Assembly (NCBI GenBank): GCA_902783515.1
Contig: CACZRK010000032.1
Location: 1-5,660, forward strand
Length of the DNA stretch: 5,660 nt
Origin: an uncultured Coriobacteriaceae bacterium
Lineage (GTDB): Bacteria > Actinomycetota > Coriobacteriia > Coriobacteriales > UMGS124
Direction: 5' to 3'
Positions 1-5,018 of this stretch are shown here, piece after piece. Position 1 is the stretch's first letter; every line of letters begins with the position of its first letter. The notes beneath the pieces were generated by a model. It was not told the DNA's origin. It saw nothing but the letters and a program-made list of their open reading frames with translations, and searched no databases. Made by a program: the position numbers and the translations under genes.

Positions 1-697
1 CCACGCCCCAGTGGAGCACGCCCACGAACAGCGCGTCCAGGACCATGTTCAGCACGCCGGCCAGCACGGTGACGGCAAAGCCGAGCCGCGGCTTGCCCGC
101 CGTCATGAACAGCGCCTGGAACATGTACTGCAGCACGTACCCGGGCAGCGAGATCATGTTCATGCGCCCGTAGAGCACCGCGGTGCCCAGCATGTCCTCG
201 CTGGCGCCGAGCAGGCGCGCGATCGGCTCCATGAGGATCGCACCGAGCGAGGCCGCGATGACGCCGACGACCGCGGCGACGCACACGACGAGCGTGAAGT
301 AGCCGTTCGCGCGGCGCTCGTCCCCCTCCCCGAGCGTCTTGGCGATCAGGGCGCTGCCGCCCGTGCCGAACATGAAGCCGAAGCTCCCGAGCAGGAACGC
401 GACTGGCAGGATCAGGTTCACCGCGGCAAACGCCGTCTTGCCGACGAAGTTTGAGATGAAGAAGCCGTCGACAATGCCGTAGATCGAGGTGAACACCATC
501 ATGGCGATCGCCGGCAGCGAGTATGCGATCAGGCCGGCCATCGACCGGTGCCTGCCGAGGTCGGCGTCGACGCTCGCGTCACCGGCACCGCCCGCGCCCC
601 TGGCGCCCGTGGCGTCCGCGGCGCCCGCAGTCTCCTTCATGTCCTTCGTTCCCCTGAGGTCCTTGACGTCCTTGCCGTCGGCACTCATGCCGCCCAT
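1..697 (-). CDS. MATE-family multidrug/toxin efflux transporter, N-terminal 232 residues (gene runs off the left edge)
   Basis: The minus-strand reading frame is open from an ATG at 697 to the window edge and encodes an integral membrane protein. MATE transporters export drugs, dyes or metabolites across the cytoplasmic membrane in exchange for Na+ or H+. Features typical of the family are IYGIVDGFFIS (residues 72-82) in the first membrane segment and GTGGSALIAKTLGEGDERRAN (111-131) after the second. Hydrophobic segments lie near residues 54-78, 90-112, 134-156, 172-200 and 205-228. An in-frame TAG sits two codons before the ATG, so no longer start exists. A G-rich stretch at 704-708 may serve as ribosome binding site. 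ATG 688 is an alternative. Residues 1-50 are a charged, Gly/Ala/Asp-rich cytoplasmic tail longer than usual for the family, so a later start is possible. The gene starts 22 bp after the marR-like gene and is probably cotranscribed with it. The substrate cannot be told from the sequence. Confidence 0.9.
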   Translation of the reverse strand, partial: MGGMSADGKDVKDLRGTKDMKETAGAADATGARGAGGAGDASVDADLGRHRSMAGLIAYSLPAIAMMVFTSIYGIVDGFFISNFVGKTAFAAVNLILPVAFLLGSFGFMFGTGGSALIAKTLGEGDERRANGYFTLVVCVAAVVGVIAASLGAILMEPIARLLGASEDMLGTAVLYGRMNMISLPGYVLQYMFQALFMTAGKPRLGFAVTVLAGVLNMVLDALFVGVLHWGV

Positions 698-719
698 TCT
701 CTACCCCCATGCTCGCGTG

Positions 720-1274
720 TTATGCTCGCGCGCCGTCACTGGCGCCGTCGTCCGCGCCACGATCCCGGATCGCCGCGGGGACGCCCATGCGCTCAAAGCG
801 CTCGCGCATCGACGTCACGTAGCGGCGCAGCAGCGCGAGGAACGTCTCGCGCCCGCCGCGCGACATCTCGCCCATGACCGCCAGCTCGGCGTCGACGACC
901 GGGCCGATTGCGGCCTGCGCGACCCGCTGACCCTCGTCGGTGAGGAAGACCCGCGTCTGCCGGCCAGGCCCCGGCTCCATGCGCACGAGTCCCTCGCGCC
1001 GCAGGCGCTGCACGGTGGAGTTCACGGTCTGCTTGTTGGCGTAGCAGCGGTCGCACAGCACGCGCTGGCTGCACCCCTGCCCCTCCGCGTACAGCGCGTA
1101 GAGCACGTCAAACGTCCCCGCCGGCATGCCGAGGTCATGGGCGCGCGTGTCGTAGAGGCTCTCGAACGCGCGGATCGCAGAATTGAACTCCCGGATCGCC
1201 CGACGGTCGTCCTCCGTGATCGTCGGCGCGTCCGTCGCGGCGTCCGCGGTCTTCTGTGCGTCGGTCGCGCCCAT
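720..1274 (-). CDS. MarR-family winged helix-turn-helix regulator, probably controlling the adjacent MATE pump
   Basis: This is a 184-residue protein with the MarR layout. A helical dimerisation region (about 20-65) is followed by a winged helix-turn-helix (about 66-115) and C-terminal dimerisation helices (118-165). The recognition region reads SQRVLCDRCYANKQTVNSTVQRL (69-91), and the wing is GRQTRVFLTDEGQ (104-116). MarR proteins usually bind operators as dimers and repress themselves and a neighbouring pump until a small ligand or oxidant releases them. The gene lies 22 bp before the MATE gene, consistent with a two-gene regulator-pump operon. Start ATG 1274 has a GGGAGG ribosome binding site at 1284-1289, 9 nt upstream. 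Three cysteines (68, 74, 77) cluster in the helix-turn-helix; whether they sense redox is speculation. The ends (1-18 and 170-184) are low-complexity Ala/Asp/Gly. Family assignment is firm; the target and ligand are inferred or unknown. Confidence 0.9.
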   Translation of the reverse strand: MGATDAQKTADAATDAPTITEDDRRAIREFNSAIRAFESLYDTRAHDLGMPAGTFDVLYALYAEGQGCSQRVLCDRCYANKQTVNSTVQRLRREGLVRMEPGPGRQTRVFLTDEGQRVAQAAIGPVVDAELAVMGEMSRGGRETFLALLRRYVTSMRERFERMGVPAAIRDRGADDGASDGARA

Positions 1275-1316
1275 GCGCGGTCGCCTCCCGTCCGCGCGCG
1301 GCGGGCGCGCGACTCA

Positions 1317-1358
1317 TATGTCCGAAATCATACTTACGTGTATGTCCGAAATCATACT
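1317..1358 (-). promoter_or_regulatory. Two 18-bp direct repeats, candidate operator of the marR-like regulator
   Basis: The plus strand carries TATGTCCGAAATCATACT identically at 1317-1334 and 1341-1358, 24 bp apart start to start. Each copy has a weak dyad (TATG...CATA at its ends). The right-hand copy covers the predicted -10 box and the left-hand copy falls on or just after the transcription start, the usual place for an autorepressor to bind. The AT-rich repeats stand out from the GC-rich surroundings. The repeats are seen directly; binding by the MarR protein is inferred. Confidence 0.6.
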
Positions 1359-1379
1359 CGCTGAAACGCAGCGGCGCAA
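1351..1379 (-). promoter_or_regulatory. Predicted sigma70-type promoter of the marR-MATE operon
   Basis: On the minus strand a -35 box TTGCGC (1374-1379) is separated by 17 nt from a -10 box TATGAT (1351-1356). The -10 matches 5 of 6 consensus positions and the -35 matches 3 of 6. Transcription would start near 1344, giving a leader of about 70 nt before the marR-like start codon. The second repeat also holds a TATGAT (1327-1332) that could act as an alternative -10. Confidence 0.55.
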
Positions 1380-1397
1380 GCAGGCGGGTACTTCCAC

Positions 1398-1447
1398 AAA
1401 AAGGACGCCGCGAGAACGCCCGTGAGCCGGGCATCCCCGCGGCGTCC
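1398..1447 (-). terminator. Intrinsic terminator downstream of terC
   Basis: A perfect 10-bp GC-rich stem pairs 1438-1447 with 1403-1412 (GGACGCCGCG and its complement). It encloses a second 5-bp stem (1418-1422 with 1428-1432). On the minus strand the hairpin is followed at once by five T (1398-1402), so it works in the terC direction. It lies about 90 nt after the terC stop and upstream of the marR promoter, separating the two transcription units. Confidence 0.8.
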
Positions 1448-1535
1448 GTGCGCGCGGCTGGTGTGACGCGTGACCTGGTGCGGCCGGCAACGACGGCGGG
1501 AGGCCGTCGGCGGCGTGCCATGGCCTCTGGACGTG

Positions 1536-2423
1536 CTAGGCCTTCCTGACGTCGTCGCTCGCGGTCGCGGGAGCGTCGGTCGTGGCGGCGGTGGTCGCGT
1601 TCGAGGTCGCAAGGGGCGTGCCGTCCGCGCCCAGGCCGTTCTCGGCGCGGAAGCGCTTGAGGTTGGAGTTGTAGCGCATCTGGACGAGCTCAAGGATCAG
1701 GCCGAACGCGAGCGCGCAGTAGACGAGCAGCTTCTCCAGCTCCATGCCGGCCACGTGGATGCCGGTCGCGATGCCGAGGCCCTCGGTCACGAGCAGCGCG
1801 CCGATGGCGACGATAAACGAAAGCGCGAGGATCTTGATCTCGGCGTGCGAGTTGATGAAGTTGGAGACCTGATCGATGAAGAGCATCATCAGAATGACGG
1901 CGAGCATGACGGCGATGATCATGACGATCAGGTGGTCGGCGAGGCCGACGGCGGTGATGACGGAGTCGATGGAGAAGACGACGTCCATGGCCATGATCGT
2001 GCCGATCGCGCGGCCGAGGCCGATCTGGCGCGCCTTCTCGTGGTGCTCGCTGAGCTTGGCGCGCTCCTCCTCCAGGCCGAGCATGCCGCGGATCTCGGAG
2101 ACGCCCTTCACGAGCAGGTAGGCGCCGCCGATGAGGAGCACGAGGTCGCGCACCGAGACGCCGTGCACGTAGAAGCCGAGGTCGATCGTGAACAGCGGAC
2201 TGGTCATGTGCACGAGCAGCGACGCGAAGCTCAGGAAGATGATGCGCATGACAAGCGCGCCGAGCAGGCCGAGCTTGCGGCCGATGTGCTGCTTCTCGGG
2301 GGGCAGGCGGTCGGTGGTGATCGTGATGAACACGAGGTTGTCCACGCCGAGCGCGATCTCCAGGAAGATGAGCGTGAGCATGGTCACCCACGTCTGCGCC
2401 TCGAGGAAGATGGAGAGATCCAT
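1536..2423 (-). CDS. terC: TerC-family integral membrane protein, probable Mn2+ exporter
   Basis: This 295-residue protein has the two signature acidic motifs of the TerC family within membrane segments: LEIALGVDNLVFI (21-33) and MDVVFSIDSVITAVG (146-160). About seven membrane segments are visible (near 12-36, 51-73, 92-107, 139-160, 164-184, 196-213 and 230-248). A charged cytoplasmic loop lies at 110-137, and a Thr/Ala-rich hydrophilic tail follows residue 255. TerC proteins were first linked to tellurite resistance; several homologues (Bacillus MeeF/MeeY, E. coli Alx) are now tied to Mn2+ efflux. The yybP-ykoY-like Mn2+ riboswitch in this gene's leader supports the Mn2+ role here. The start ATG 2423 has a GAAAGGA ribosome binding site at 2434-2440 and gives the usual short N-terminus before the first motif. 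The gene appears monocistronic, with its own terminator at 1398-1447. The family is certain; transport of Mn2+ is a well-supported inference. Confidence 0.93.
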   Translation of the reverse strand: MDLSIFLEAQTWVTMLTLIFLEIALGVDNLVFITITTDRLPPEKQHIGRKLGLLGALVMRIIFLSFASLLVHMTSPLFTIDLGFYVHGVSVRDLVLLIGGAYLLVKGVSEIRGMLGLEEERAKLSEHHEKARQIGLGRAIGTIMAMDVVFSIDSVITAVGLADHLIVMIIAVMLAVILMMLFIDQVSNFINSHAEIKILALSFIVAIGALLVTEGLGIATGIHVAGMELEKLLVYCALAFGLILELVQMRYNSNLKRFRAENGLGADGTPLATSNATTAATTDAPATASDDVRKA

Positions 2424-2538
2424 GGTGCGTGCGTCCTTTCGTCGTCATCTGTGCGGTGTGGTGCCGTGCGACGTGCCGTGCGCGTGCGCGGGGGCGACGC
2501 GATCGACGACCTCCATGCGTGGCGCGCGGTCGCGCATG

Positions 2539-2590
2539 AAAAAAGACCCGCGGCCATCGGATCTGCGTTGATCCAGTGGCCGCGGGTCTT
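2539..2590 (-). terminator. Intrinsic terminator in the terC leader (riboswitch expression platform)
   Basis: On the minus strand a perfect 14-bp stem pairs AAGACCCGCGGCCA (2577-2590) with its complement (2543-2556). It contains an inner 5-bp stem GGATC/GATCC (2570-2574 with 2559-2563), and a run of T follows (2539-2544). The 5' arm shares bases 2583-2590 with the closing strand of the upstream aptamer, so the two structures cannot form together. This is the expected layout of a transcriptional switch. The hairpin ends about 115 nt before the terC start codon. Confidence 0.85.
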
Positions 2591-2683
2591 GTCGTTTCAG
2601 ATGGGCCAGGCGGCATGCGCCGCCATGATGTTGGCTTGCATCACGCGCGTCGACGTACGGCGCGCGCCGCTACTCCCCCGAGG
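2583..2683 (-). promoter_or_regulatory. Candidate yybP-ykoY (Mn2+-sensing) riboswitch aptamer of terC
   Basis: The minus strand carries the two hallmark ends of the yybP-ykoY class: GGGGAGUAGC (2678-2669) and CAAGACC (2591-2585), about 80 nt apart. They are flanked by a closing helix in which CCUCGGG (2683-2677) pairs with CCCGCGG (2586-2580) with one mismatch. Inside are a hairpin GUGAUG/CAUCAU (2639-2644 with 2625-2630) and a perfect 6-bp hairpin with a 4-nt loop (2609-2624). In the known class, Mn2+ docks the loop beside GGAGUAGC onto a second internal loop and stabilises the closing helix. Here that would hold the terminator's 5' arm and allow transcription into terC. The class regulates Mn2+ exporters including TerC-family proteins, which fits. 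I could not confidently align the internal L3 loop (usual GUCGUCA-like motif; the nearest match is ACGUCGACG), so the complete fold is not proven. Confidence 0.8.
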
Positions 2684-2695
2684 TTGCCTAGCGTC

Positions 2696-2701
2696 ATTGT
2701 G
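2696..2701 (-). promoter_or_regulatory. Possible -10 box for the riboswitch-terC transcript
   Basis: CACAAT on the minus strand matches 4 of 6 positions of TATAAT and lies about 15 nt before the aptamer, a sensible place for a start site. No convincing -35 is found: CTGACG upstream gives a spacer of only 14 nt. This is a weak call, supported mainly by position. Confidence 0.25.
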
Positions 2702-2744
2702 CCCAAATCCGCGGTCGTCAGACACCGCCCGCCGTCGGCACACG

Positions 2745-2780
2745 AAACGTCCAGCGCGCCTGACGGCGGCGCCGCGGACG
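2745..2780 (-). terminator. Weak terminator-like hairpin right after the 340-residue protein gene
   Basis: CGTCC at 2776-2780, directly adjoining the stop codon, pairs with GGACG read from 2752-2748. Further GCG/CGC pairing is possible inside, and TTT follows on the minus strand (2745-2747). The stem is short and the T run minimal, so this is tentative. It would separate the gene from the terC leader. Confidence 0.3.
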
Positions 2781-3803
2781 CTACCAGCGGTCGCGCGACT
2801 CGCCGCGCCAGACGCGGCGGTCCTCCCGACCGGTCCCCTCGCCCCTGCTGCCGCGCTCGTAGAGCGGCGTGCCCATGAGCCTGCCGCGCCTGCCCTTCTC
2901 GGTGGACGCCTCCACCTTGCGGATCACCAGTCCGTCGCGCTTCTCGTTGTAGGACGCGATCACGCGACACGAGGAGCCGCCGCGCGCGTACTCGGTCATG
3001 ATGGCGCGCGAGGGGTAGCCGCCCTCGTCGTAGTCGAGCATGACGGAGAGCGAGTCGGGCGATCCCGGCGCGGTCGAGGTCTCGATGCACAGGCGCACCG
3101 GGAACGGGTTGCGGTCGCCGTACTCGTCGTACGGGATGAGCTCGACGTGCGTGAAGCCGTTGCCGCTGCGGGGCACCTCCATCTGGATCCCGTCCACGTA
3201 GCCGAACTCGTGCCTGGACAGGCGGCCGGCATGGTCGAGAAGGTCGTTCACGAGGCAGACCGCGTCGTAGAGCTCGTCGAGCTCCGGCGAGCGGCCCCAC
3301 GGGTCCGCCGGTGCGCCTGCGTCTTCGGCGGCAGGAGCGGCAGGGATCTCGGCGTCGGCGGCGGGGTCCTCGACGTCAGCGGCACCCTCGCCGTCGGCGT
3401 CAGGCGCGTCACCGTCCTGGTCGACGGCATCGCCGTCAGCCTCGGCGCTGGCGGCGGACATGTCGGCATCCTCGACAGGCGCAGCGGGGTCCTCCTCGCT
3501 GACAGAGGGCTCGGTGGCGCCGGCGGAGGACTCGGCCGGGTCGGAAGGAAGCTCGGCCGGATCGACGGGAGTCTCGGTGGCGTCGGCGGGAGACTCGGCC
3601 GTCGCCTCGTCGGGCGCGACGCCTGCGGGGAACGCGAAGATCACGCGCTCGACGCCGTTCTTGCGCACGGTCACCACGGGCAGCAGGCCACCCACGCCGA
3701 GCGGGAACGGCCGGTCGTGCTCGTCGACGGGCAGCACGTACCGCCTGCCCGACACGTCCACCCGCTCATGTCCGTACGCGGCGTTGCTTCCCAAGAGCTC
3801 CAT
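2781..3803 (-). CDS. Protein of unknown function: N-terminal segment, long acidic linker, C-terminal domain and Arg-rich tail
   Basis: I do not recognise this 340-residue protein. Residues 1-62 look folded (MELLGSNAAYGHERVDVSGRR at the start, then a hydrophobic stretch VERVIFAFPAG at 51-61). Residues about 63-168 are a low-complexity Ala/Asp/Glu/Pro/Ser linker with strong negative charge. Residues 172-315 look like a second globular, strand-rich domain with many aromatic and acidic residues (for example FTHVELIPYDEYGDRNPFPVRLCIE, positions 217-241, and VMLDYDEGGYPSRAIM, 254-269). The last 25 residues are basic, with eight Arg. There is no signal peptide and no membrane segment, so it is probably cytoplasmic. 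Start ATG 3803 has AGAGGGG (3811-3817) 7 nt upstream. The frame stays open to a TTG at 3887 and an ATG at 3881, but neither has a comparable site. The coding strand is supported by the ordered composition and by conserved-looking ends; the long opposite-strand frame is a GC artefact. No function is proposed. Confidence 0.78.
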   Translation of the reverse strand: MELLGSNAAYGHERVDVSGRRYVLPVDEHDRPFPLGVGGLLPVVTVRKNGVERVIFAFPAGVAPDEATAESPADATETPVDPAELPSDPAESSAGATEPSVSEEDPAAPVEDADMSAASAEADGDAVDQDGDAPDADGEGAADVEDPAADAEIPAAPAAEDAGAPADPWGRSPELDELYDAVCLVNDLLDHAGRLSRHEFGYVDGIQMEVPRSGNGFTHVELIPYDEYGDRNPFPVRLCIETSTAPGSPDSLSVMLDYDEGGYPSRAIMTEYARGGSSCRVIASYNEKRDGLVIRKVEASTEKGRRGRLMGTPLYERGSRGEGTGREDRRVWRGESRDRW

Positions 3804-3810
3804 GCGGCAT

Positions 3811-3817
3811 CCCCTCT
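3811..3817 (-). promoter_or_regulatory. Ribosome binding site deciding the start of the 340-residue protein
   Basis: AGAGGGG on the minus strand lies 7 nt before ATG 3803. The upstream in-frame starts (TTG 3887, ATG 3881) lack a purine-rich site, so the shorter protein is preferred. Confidence 0.55.
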
Positions 3818-3897
3818 GCTCGATCGTTGCGGTGACCGCCTCGTCTCCCGCCGTGCCCTCGTCATGGCCGATCACCGCCATGGGCAACAGGCGCCGT

Positions 3898-3930
3898 GGT
3901 CACCCGTGACCGCTCGTGACTGCCCGTGAC
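3898..3930. repeat. Three GTCACG/CGTGAC repeats with 10-bp period plus a GGTCAC-GTGACC dyad
   Basis: On the plus strand CGTGAC occurs at 3905-3910, 3915-3920 and 3925-3930, exactly one helical turn apart. The first copy is also part of an inverted repeat, GGTCAC (3898-3903), 2 nt, GTGACC (3906-3911). The cluster sits in the 132-bp gap upstream of the 340-residue protein gene and just after the stop of the 63-residue gene. The phasing would place three half-sites on the same DNA face, suggestive of a protein-binding site. No protein can be named and chance cannot be excluded. Confidence 0.45.
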
Positions 3931-3935
3931 CCGGA

Positions 3936-4127
3936 CTACTCGTGGCTTGACGCCTCGCGCAGCTGCTCGCGCAGCTCCGGGGCCAGGGCGAGGCCGCGGC
4001 GGTCCGCCTCGTCGGTGAGCGCGACGAGCTCCATGATGGCAGCCACGTCGTAGACGTCCGCGTTCGCCTGCTCGACCGCAAGCTCGATCTCCCAGATCAG
4101 TTCGTCATCGGTCAGCGTCGCCAGCAT
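3936..4127 (-). CDS. Small acidic helical protein (63 residues), unknown function
   Basis: The product starts MLATLTDDELIWEIELAVEQ and ends LREQLREASSHE. It is rich in Leu, Ala, Glu and Asp, with spacing that predicts two or three amphipathic helices. There are no cysteines, membrane segments or known motifs. The frame is open further upstream to a GTG at 4364, but residues before this Met are Pro/Arg/Ser-rich with no protein-like pattern and cross a run of eight C. The shorter product from ATG 4127 is therefore preferred; GAGGG lies about 5 nt upstream as a plausible ribosome binding site. The next gene starts 132 bp downstream on the same strand. No toxin or antitoxin partner is evident, although a small acidic helical protein could bind another protein. 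Coding status is likely rather than certain. Confidence 0.6.
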   Translation of the reverse strand: MLATLTDDELIWEIELAVEQANADVYDVAAIMELVALTDEADRRGLALAPELREQLREASSHE

Positions 4128-4418
4128 GCCATCCCTCGCCTCGCACTCGTGTCCTTTGCCGCCTATGGTGCCAGACGCCGGCGTCCCCGGCGTGGAGAGC
4201 GCGTTCTTTCTCGGATCGGCATGGCGCGCTGGCGCCGGGGGGGGTTGCGCCGCGTCGGAAACGACGCGCTGGACAGAGGATGCGCCCTCGCTCCGCAGCC
4301 AAACACACGACACCGTCAGGCCGAGCCGAGAAACACGCCCGGCTGCCTCACGTCGGCGAGACACGGGCCGTCACTTGATTTTTCCATCGCACTCCTCCGA
4401 ACGCTCGGAGACCGCCCC
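4128..4418. other. 291-bp region without a convincing gene
   Basis: Between the 63-residue gene and the XRE regulator I see no gene I can support. The region holds a hairpin CTCCGA-ACGC-TCGGAG (4395-4410) just after the regulator's stop but without a T run, a perfect 12-bp palindrome GACGCCGGCGTC (4174-4185), and a run of eight G (4237-4244). The promoter of the 63-residue gene should be here, but I could not identify clear -35 and -10 boxes. No HipA-like residues could be read on the minus strand. Confidence 0.5.
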
Positions 4419-4721
4419 TTATCGAGACAGTTTGCCCTGCTCGTCGATCACGTCCCTGATGGTGCGGTACGCGGGTTTCGCGAAGAGCGAGGCAATCTCA
4501 TCCTCGCAGCTCAGGGCCCTCGCGACGCGCACGAGCGACTCCAACGAGACCTGGCCGGTCTGCTCGAAGCGTCGCAGCGACCCCAAGCTCACGCCTGACC
4601 TTGACGCCAGCTGCTCCTGCGTCATGCCGAGGGCCCGCCGGCGCGCCTTCGCGCGCGAGCCGACCTGGGCTATGACGCTAGCGGGTGGCGTGAGTGACTT
4701 CAGCTTGGACAAATTGCTCAT
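4419..4721 (-). CDS. XRE-family helix-turn-helix regulator, HipB-like (orphan antitoxin type)
   Basis: This 100-residue protein has a Cro/CI-type DNA-binding domain at about 20-72. The helix-turn-helix TQEQLASRSGVSLGSLRRFE (34-53) is preceded by GSRAKARRRALGM. The pattern GVSLGSLRRFEQTGQVSLESLVRVARAL (43-70), followed by a short acidic segment and a tail AYRTIRDVIDEQG, resembles the HipB-like regulators that usually precede a hipA-type kinase toxin gene. Such proteins bind operators in their own promoter and neutralise the toxin. No hipA follows here: about 290 bp downstream on the same strand has no gene. It is thus either a stand-alone regulator or the remnant of a toxin-antitoxin pair. Start ATG 4721 overlaps one of two direct repeats; the ribosome binding site is weak (GAAAGTGAG). 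XRE family membership is firm; the HipB resemblance is from memory of the family pattern. Confidence 0.85.
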   Translation of the reverse strand: MSNLSKLKSLTPPASVIAQVGSRAKARRRALGMTQEQLASRSGVSLGSLRRFEQTGQVSLESLVRVARALSCEDEIASLFAKPAYRTIRDVIDEQGKLSR

Positions 4722-4765
4722 ATATGCTCACTTTCGTCTATAAGAGAGCCATATTACTCATATAT
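4713..4765 (-). promoter_or_regulatory. Direct repeats in the XRE gene promoter, candidate self-binding operator
   Basis: The minus strand has ATATATGAGYAAT at 4753-4765 and again at 4713-4725 (12 of 13 bases identical, 40 bp apart). One copy overlaps the -10 box and spacer, and the other contains the start codon. Binding at both would block transcription of the regulator itself. The stretch is strongly AT-rich compared with everything around it. Confidence 0.5.
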
Positions 4766-4779
4766 TAGCATTTTGTCAG
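4751..4779 (-). promoter_or_regulatory. Predicted promoter of the XRE/HipB-like gene
   Basis: On the minus strand a -35 box CTGACA (4774-4779, 5 of 6 consensus) and a -10 box TAATAT (4751-4756, 4 of 6) are separated by 17 nt. The predicted start near 4744 leaves a leader of roughly 22 nt before ATG 4721. It is among the best-matching promoters in the window. Confidence 0.65.
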
Positions 4780-5018
4780 ACACTGATCGGGCCTGATGCC
4801 AGAACGCAGAGCGTGCTCCCTGGCGCAGGGCGCCTATCGACGCTCCGAGTGCGGTTCCAGTCGGAGGCGACGGGTGTGGCCCGCACGCCGCGAACGCATG
4901 CGCCCGGCGGCGAAATCACAGTCGCCACCGGGCGTTTAGACATTATGGGTGGGATGGCGAGACCCCGTGCCGCCGGACGCGGCTCGACGACGGGTCGGCC
5001 GCTCGAACGCCGCGCGCC
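4780..5018. other. Non-coding interval between hypA and the XRE regulator
   Basis: No gene can be supported here on either strand; open frames on the plus strand have shadow-like composition. Apart from the hairpin at 4901-4934, a 6-bp stem CTCCGA/TCGGAG (4843-4848 with 4861-4866) is present. A GGTTC motif at 4853-4857 was checked for a tRNA T-arm, but no cloverleaf forms. Confidence 0.45.
4901..4934. terminator. Strong hairpin downstream of hypA, possible terminator
   Basis: Twelve positions, CGCCCGGCGGCG (4901-4912) and CGCCACCGGGCG (4923-4934), pair with a single mismatched position around a 10-nt loop. On the plus strand TTT follows (4935-4937). On the minus strand, the direction of hypA, there is no T run, only CATGCGTTCG. 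Its place about 85 nt after the hypA stop suggests a role in ending that transcript, but the tail better suits the plus strand. Confidence 0.4.

Noticed and set aside
489..1364. Plus-strand open frame of 291 codons
   Set aside because: It is antisense to the MATE and MarR genes, whose protein families are clear on the minus strand.
3300..3610. Repetitive GTCGGC/CTCGGC-rich DNA resembling a repeat array
   Set aside because: It is irregular and explained by the acidic Ala/Asp/Glu/Pro linker coded on the minus strand; no fixed-length repeats and spacers as in CRISPR.
3804..3887. TTG/ATG starts adding 26-28 residues to the 340-residue protein
   Set aside because: No ribosome binding site precedes them, while ATG 3803 has a strong one at the correct distance.
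1470..3929. Very long plus-strand open frame (819 codons)
   Set aside because: It is antisense to terC, the riboswitch, its terminator and the 340-residue gene. Its His/Asp/Arg/Val-rich composition is that of a GC-rich shadow frame, with no domain pattern.
4128..4364. Upstream extension of the 63-residue protein to a GTG start (142 residues)
   Set aside because: The extra 79 residues look like translated non-coding sequence, cross a C8 run and have no good ribosome binding site.
4126..4743. Plus-strand open frame of 205 codons
   Set aside because: It is the reverse of the XRE regulator and the non-coding interval; the product is Ser/Arg/Pro-rich with no motif, and it has no convincing promoter.
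4843..4880. tRNA-like GGTTC motif
   Set aside because: No flanking 5-bp T-stem, anticodon arm or acceptor stem can be built around it.
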